Below, one piece after another: positions 61,451-64,000 of a DNA stretch of 64,000 bases (position 1 is the first letter of the stretch; each line of letters starts with the position of its first letter). The notes below the pieces were generated by a model, which saw nothing but the letters and a program-made list of their open reading frames with translations, was not told where the DNA came from and made no database searches. Both the position numbers and the translations under genes were made by a program. This DNA comes from JAGOBP01 sp046328575 (lineage in GTDB: Bacteria > Chloroflexota > Anaerolineae > Fen-1058). Where the stretch lies: assembly GCA_046328575.1 (NCBI GenBank), contig JAXLWI010000003.1, positions 1 to 64,000 on the forward strand, written 5' to 3'.

Positions 61451-64000
61451 ATGCTGCGTCGACTGTCCGTCACGCTAGCGGTGAGTCTTGGACTGCTGCT
61501 AGCGCTCTTCGTTTGGCTGCAAACCCCGTTGGCCAACGCTCAACCTCAGCCCGCTGCCGCTGAGCCTCAAACGTTGCACGCGACTTCCGCGCAAACATAC
61601 ACCTTGTTTTTGCCGCTGGTCGCCAATAACTATCCTTTCTACACTCAATACGGCGTGGGCTATGCCACTGGCAGCGATCGAACGCTGATCCGTTGGTTCT
61701 GGACCAAACCGATCGAGCCGTCGGCTTTTCGCGTGTATCGTCGGGTCGGTAATGGAGCGGAAACGTTGATCGCCACGGTCGTATCGATGACTAATCCCAC
61801 CGCCGCGATCAATCTGCTCAACAATACCGATCCGCGCTACAACAATCTCTACAACTTTCTCATCACCAACTACGCGCCACTTGGCATCACCGATATCCCT
61901 GCGTTTCACGCGGTGATGAACAACAACAAACTCGCCGCGCAGCGCATGGCCGCCGACTTCTATCCCACCGCGCTCGTCATCGGCTGGGGTTATCTGGATA
62001 AGGCCATCTCGCCTGGGATCACGTATACCTATCGAGTTGAAGCGGTGCTGCCGACGGGCGCGCAAAACTTGGGCAGCGTATCGGCCCTCGCCGGACAGTT
62101 GACGCCCCTCACCAAACCGACCGGCCTGTCGGCGTTGTCGTTGGACGACAACGATCCGTTGATCCGCGACAAGGCCGGTGATTGGGGCACGGCGCAGCAA
62201 AATCGCCGCTTCCATCAAACGGTGTATCTGTATTGGGATGCTGAACAACAAAGTAATTCGATCAACGGGCCGTGGCTGACGGGCTACGATATTTACCGCG
62301 CGCCCATCACCGCCTCGACCGCTTTTTCGCGCGTTAACGGTCTTCAACCGGTGCAGGCCTTGACGGCGACGATTCCCATTTCAGATACGCCTGTCACGAC
62401 GAGTGTGCTGGCTTATGAAGAAGTGCCCTATTACTACGCCGACATCGCACCCGCGGTGGGGCAGTATGTTTATCGTGTGACGCCGCGCGATTTGTTGGGA
62501 CAGATTCGCGCGTGGCCGACGGATCAAGCCCAGTTCAGCGATCCGATCACGGCGCGCGCCCGCGACTTCATGCCGCCCGATCCCCCCCTCAACGTCACAG
62601 CGACGGTCACCGCCACCGGCCCGATCTCAACCGTGATTGTTTCGTGGTCGATGACGCCTACCGCCGATCTCAGCGGCTTCATCGTCTATCGCGCCTTCTC
62701 GATTTCGGTGACGCTGCAAACCAACTGTGTTGATGAACATCAATGTTGGCGCGAAGTGACACGCACGACGCAATTGCAGTGGCACGATCTCGATCCGCAA
62801 ATGGAGCAAGTGCGCTGGTATCGCCTGCAAGCCGTCGATCAGGACGGTAATCGCAGCCGCTACACATCACCCGTGCAAGCGATCTTGCACGATGTCACGC
62901 CGCCCACTCCGCCGACCGTGAATGTGATCCCGTGTGATACATCCGGCGGACAAGAGGGTGGCTACTGCATCAGCGCCACGCCCACGACGACGGACACGAC
63001 GCGCTATCGCGTCTATTGCCAGTTCAGTCCTGACGGTGTGATGATGCCGATCAGTGACACCACGCAGATCAACAACTTCAAATTAGAGAGCGTCTATTCG
63101 CCGACGTATCCGCTGCAAAACGTGACGTGCCAGCTGCGCGCCGCCGATGCGCAGGGTAACCTCAGCGCGCCTGCATCGTTCAACGTGCCGTGGATGTTGT
63201 CGCTGCGTCCGATCGTTGCGCCGACGCCCATCATTACGACGATCAACACGGCGTTGGGCGGCGTCAACGGCTACAGCGCGCAGATCAACTGGGACGTGAA
63301 CGATGCCGGAGGCCTATCGGGTTTTCGGATTGATCGGGAGGCGATCTATCGACCCAACAATGGCCCCGTCGGCGATGTTGCAACGTTCAACGTCGCTAAT
63401 CCCAGCGCGCGCGTTTACACTGATACCTCGATCGAATTGCAGACCGTTTACAACTACACCGTGACCGCGCTGACACCGTCGGGCTTCCCGTTCTTTGGCA
63501 AAGAGGCCGCCTCGTTTCCGCGCACGTTTAAGGCGGTGATCAACGGACAGCGCCCCATCACCGAAGTTGATTGGATCACGATGACGTGGAGTGCGGGCTC
63601 AGGCACGTTCATGCATTGGGACCCTACCAGTGATTTTCTGCGCGGCTGGGCGATCTTCCGCAGCGTGCATCGCGATAGCGATTACATTCAACTGACGCCC
63701 ATTGTCAACAGCGGACCGATTTACAGCGACAGCAGCGCGCAACACGATCGCTACTGGTACGTCGCGGTGGAATTCGATCTGCGCACGGGTGAGCCGATCC
63801 GCTACACGCGCCCGCGCAGTGTGGCCAATGGCATTTCTCCGACTACGCAAGATCAGCTAGGAAGTAGGGCGGGTTTCTTACCCACCGCACGAGGCGGCTA
63901 TGGAAAGCCGCCCTACACAATGACGGCGACCAAACCGATGACTGCGTGTTCGCCCATCATGCCAACTGCGGGCGAACCCTTACGCTTTGGTGAAGGCTTC
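61451..64000 (+). CDS. Large secreted fibronectin-type-III-like protein, 3' end beyond the window
   Basis: 850 codons read to the right edge without a stop. Start ATG at 61451 with GGAGG (61441-61445) upstream. A signal peptide at about 1-30 ('LSVTLAVSLGLLLALFVW') is followed by 'LFLPLVANN' near residue 55. The rest is a chain of FnIII-like beta modules, each with a 'YRV.A.......S' edge: 'ITYTYRVEAVLPTG', 'GPWLTGYDIYRAP', 'TVIVSWSMTPTADLSGFIVYR', 'INWDVNDAGGLSGFRI', 'YNYTVTALTPSG'. No enzyme motif is seen. It is probably a surface or extracellular binding protein. An inverted repeat within it at 63864-63916 encodes residues unlike the rest. Confidence 0.82.
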   Translation, partial: MLRRLSVTLAVSLGLLLALFVWLQTPLANAQPQPAAAEPQTLHATSAQTYTLFLPLVANNYPFYTQYGVGYATGSDRTLIRWFWTKPIEPSAFRVYRRVGNGAETLIATVVSMTNPTAAINLLNNTDPRYNNLYNFLITNYAPLGITDIPAFHAVMNNNKLAAQRMAADFYPTALVIGWGYLDKAISPGITYTYRVEAVLPTGAQNLGSVSALAGQLTPLTKPTGLSALSLDDNDPLIRDKAGDWGTAQQNRRFHQTVYLYWDAEQQSNSINGPWLTGYDIYRAPITASTAFSRVNGLQPVQALTATIPISDTPVTTSVLAYEEVPYYYADIAPAVGQYVYRVTPRDLLGQIRAWPTDQAQFSDPITARARDFMPPDPPLNVTATVTATGPISTVIVSWSMTPTADLSGFIVYRAFSISVTLQTNCVDEHQCWREVTRTTQLQWHDLDPQMEQVRWYRLQAVDQDGNRSRYTSPVQAILHDVTPPTPPTVNVIPCDTSGGQEGGYCISATPTTTDTTRYRVYCQFSPDGVMMPISDTTQINNFKLESVYSPTYPLQNVTCQLRAADAQGNLSAPASFNVPWMLSLRPIVAPTPIITTINTALGGVNGYSAQINWDVNDAGGLSGFRIDREAIYRPNNGPVGDVATFNVANPSARVYTDTSIELQTVYNYTVTALTPSGFPFFGKEAASFPRTFKAVINGQRPITEVDWITMTWSAGSGTFMHWDPTSDFLRGWAIFRSVHRDSDYIQLTPIVNSGPIYSDSSAQHDRYWYVAVEFDLRTGEPIRYTRPRSVANGISPTTQDQLGSRAGFLPTARGGYGKPPYTMTATKPMTACSPIMPTAGEPLRFGEGF
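63864..63916. repeat. Small inverted-repeat element inside a coding frame
   Basis: 53 bp with 9-bp ends GTAGGGCGG and CCGCCCTAC, and two inner hairpins (GGGT/ACCC and GGCGGC/GCCGCC). It lies in frame in the secreted protein gene and encodes 'SRAGFLPTARGGYGKPPYT'. It looks like a short palindromic, MITE-like or repetitive extragenic element inserted without breaking the frame. Confidence 0.6.

Noticed and set aside
1..64000. CRISPR array, tRNA/rRNA genes, integrase/attachment sites
   Set aside because: No regularly spaced repeats with spacers, no cloverleaf with T-loop and no integrase or transposase motif was found.

Overview
The window looks like a chromosomal segment of a Chloroflexota bacterium, probably Anaerolineae-like. 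This is inferred from GC-rich, gram-positive-style genes with strong Shine-Dalgarno sites and from several large secreted or lipoprotein ORFs, one ending in a 'YLPIVRK' tail of the kind common in that phylum. Other hints are GAF-array histidine kinases, giant STAND/TPR regulators and short tandem repeats with a 7-nt period in the spacers. No tRNA, rRNA, CRISPR array or intact transposase was seen.

Layout: (1) 0-8 kb is housekeeping and secretory: the tail of an aminotransferase, a FAIM1-like membrane protein, a Xaa-Pro peptidase, a YtxH protein, a lipoprotein metalloprotease, a double-PDZ protein and a pseudouridine-5'-phosphate glycosidase. (2) 8.0-32.7 kb is a large convergent accessory locus. 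The plus arm holds two giant paralogous 8-GAF histidine kinases, a phosphoacceptor-less receiver, a receiver-APH-like kinase fusion, two receiver-CHAT (caspase-like protease) fusions, a small Pepco/Trypco-like protein and a P-loop ATPase with an OmpR-type winged helix. The minus arm holds three SPFH/band-7 proteins (one carrying an NBR1-FW-like domain), a TPR-like protein and two more ATPases of the same family, one with a destroyed Walker A. (3) 32.8-46.3 kb: RlmD-type RNA methyltransferase, GAF/PAS histidine kinase, RadA, DUF3352 protein, MFS exporter, LppX-type lipoprotein and a 1403-aa subtilase. (4) 46.3-56.6 kb: ten consecutive genes, nine of them frameshifted although their sequence is otherwise conserved, which more likely reflects a low-quality assembly stretch than decay. 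They include homocysteine methyltransferase, HAD, phosphodiesterase, a TIM-barrel isomerase, a secreted metalloprotease, and an ABC exporter / thioesterase / DUF1295 / acyl-CoA synthetase cluster. (5) 56.7-64 kb, intact again: glutaminyl cyclase, a STAND-TPR regulator with a C-terminal SARP module, a cupin, and a large fibronectin-like secreted protein running off the end.

The 8.0-32.7 kb locus is the candidate for a new system. Its parts suggest a phosphorelay (GAF sensors to receivers) wired to caspase-like proteases and a protein/small-molecule kinase, with STAND-like ATPase/DNA-binding switches and membrane SPFH scaffolds. This is an inference from domain content and gene order; no function has been shown.
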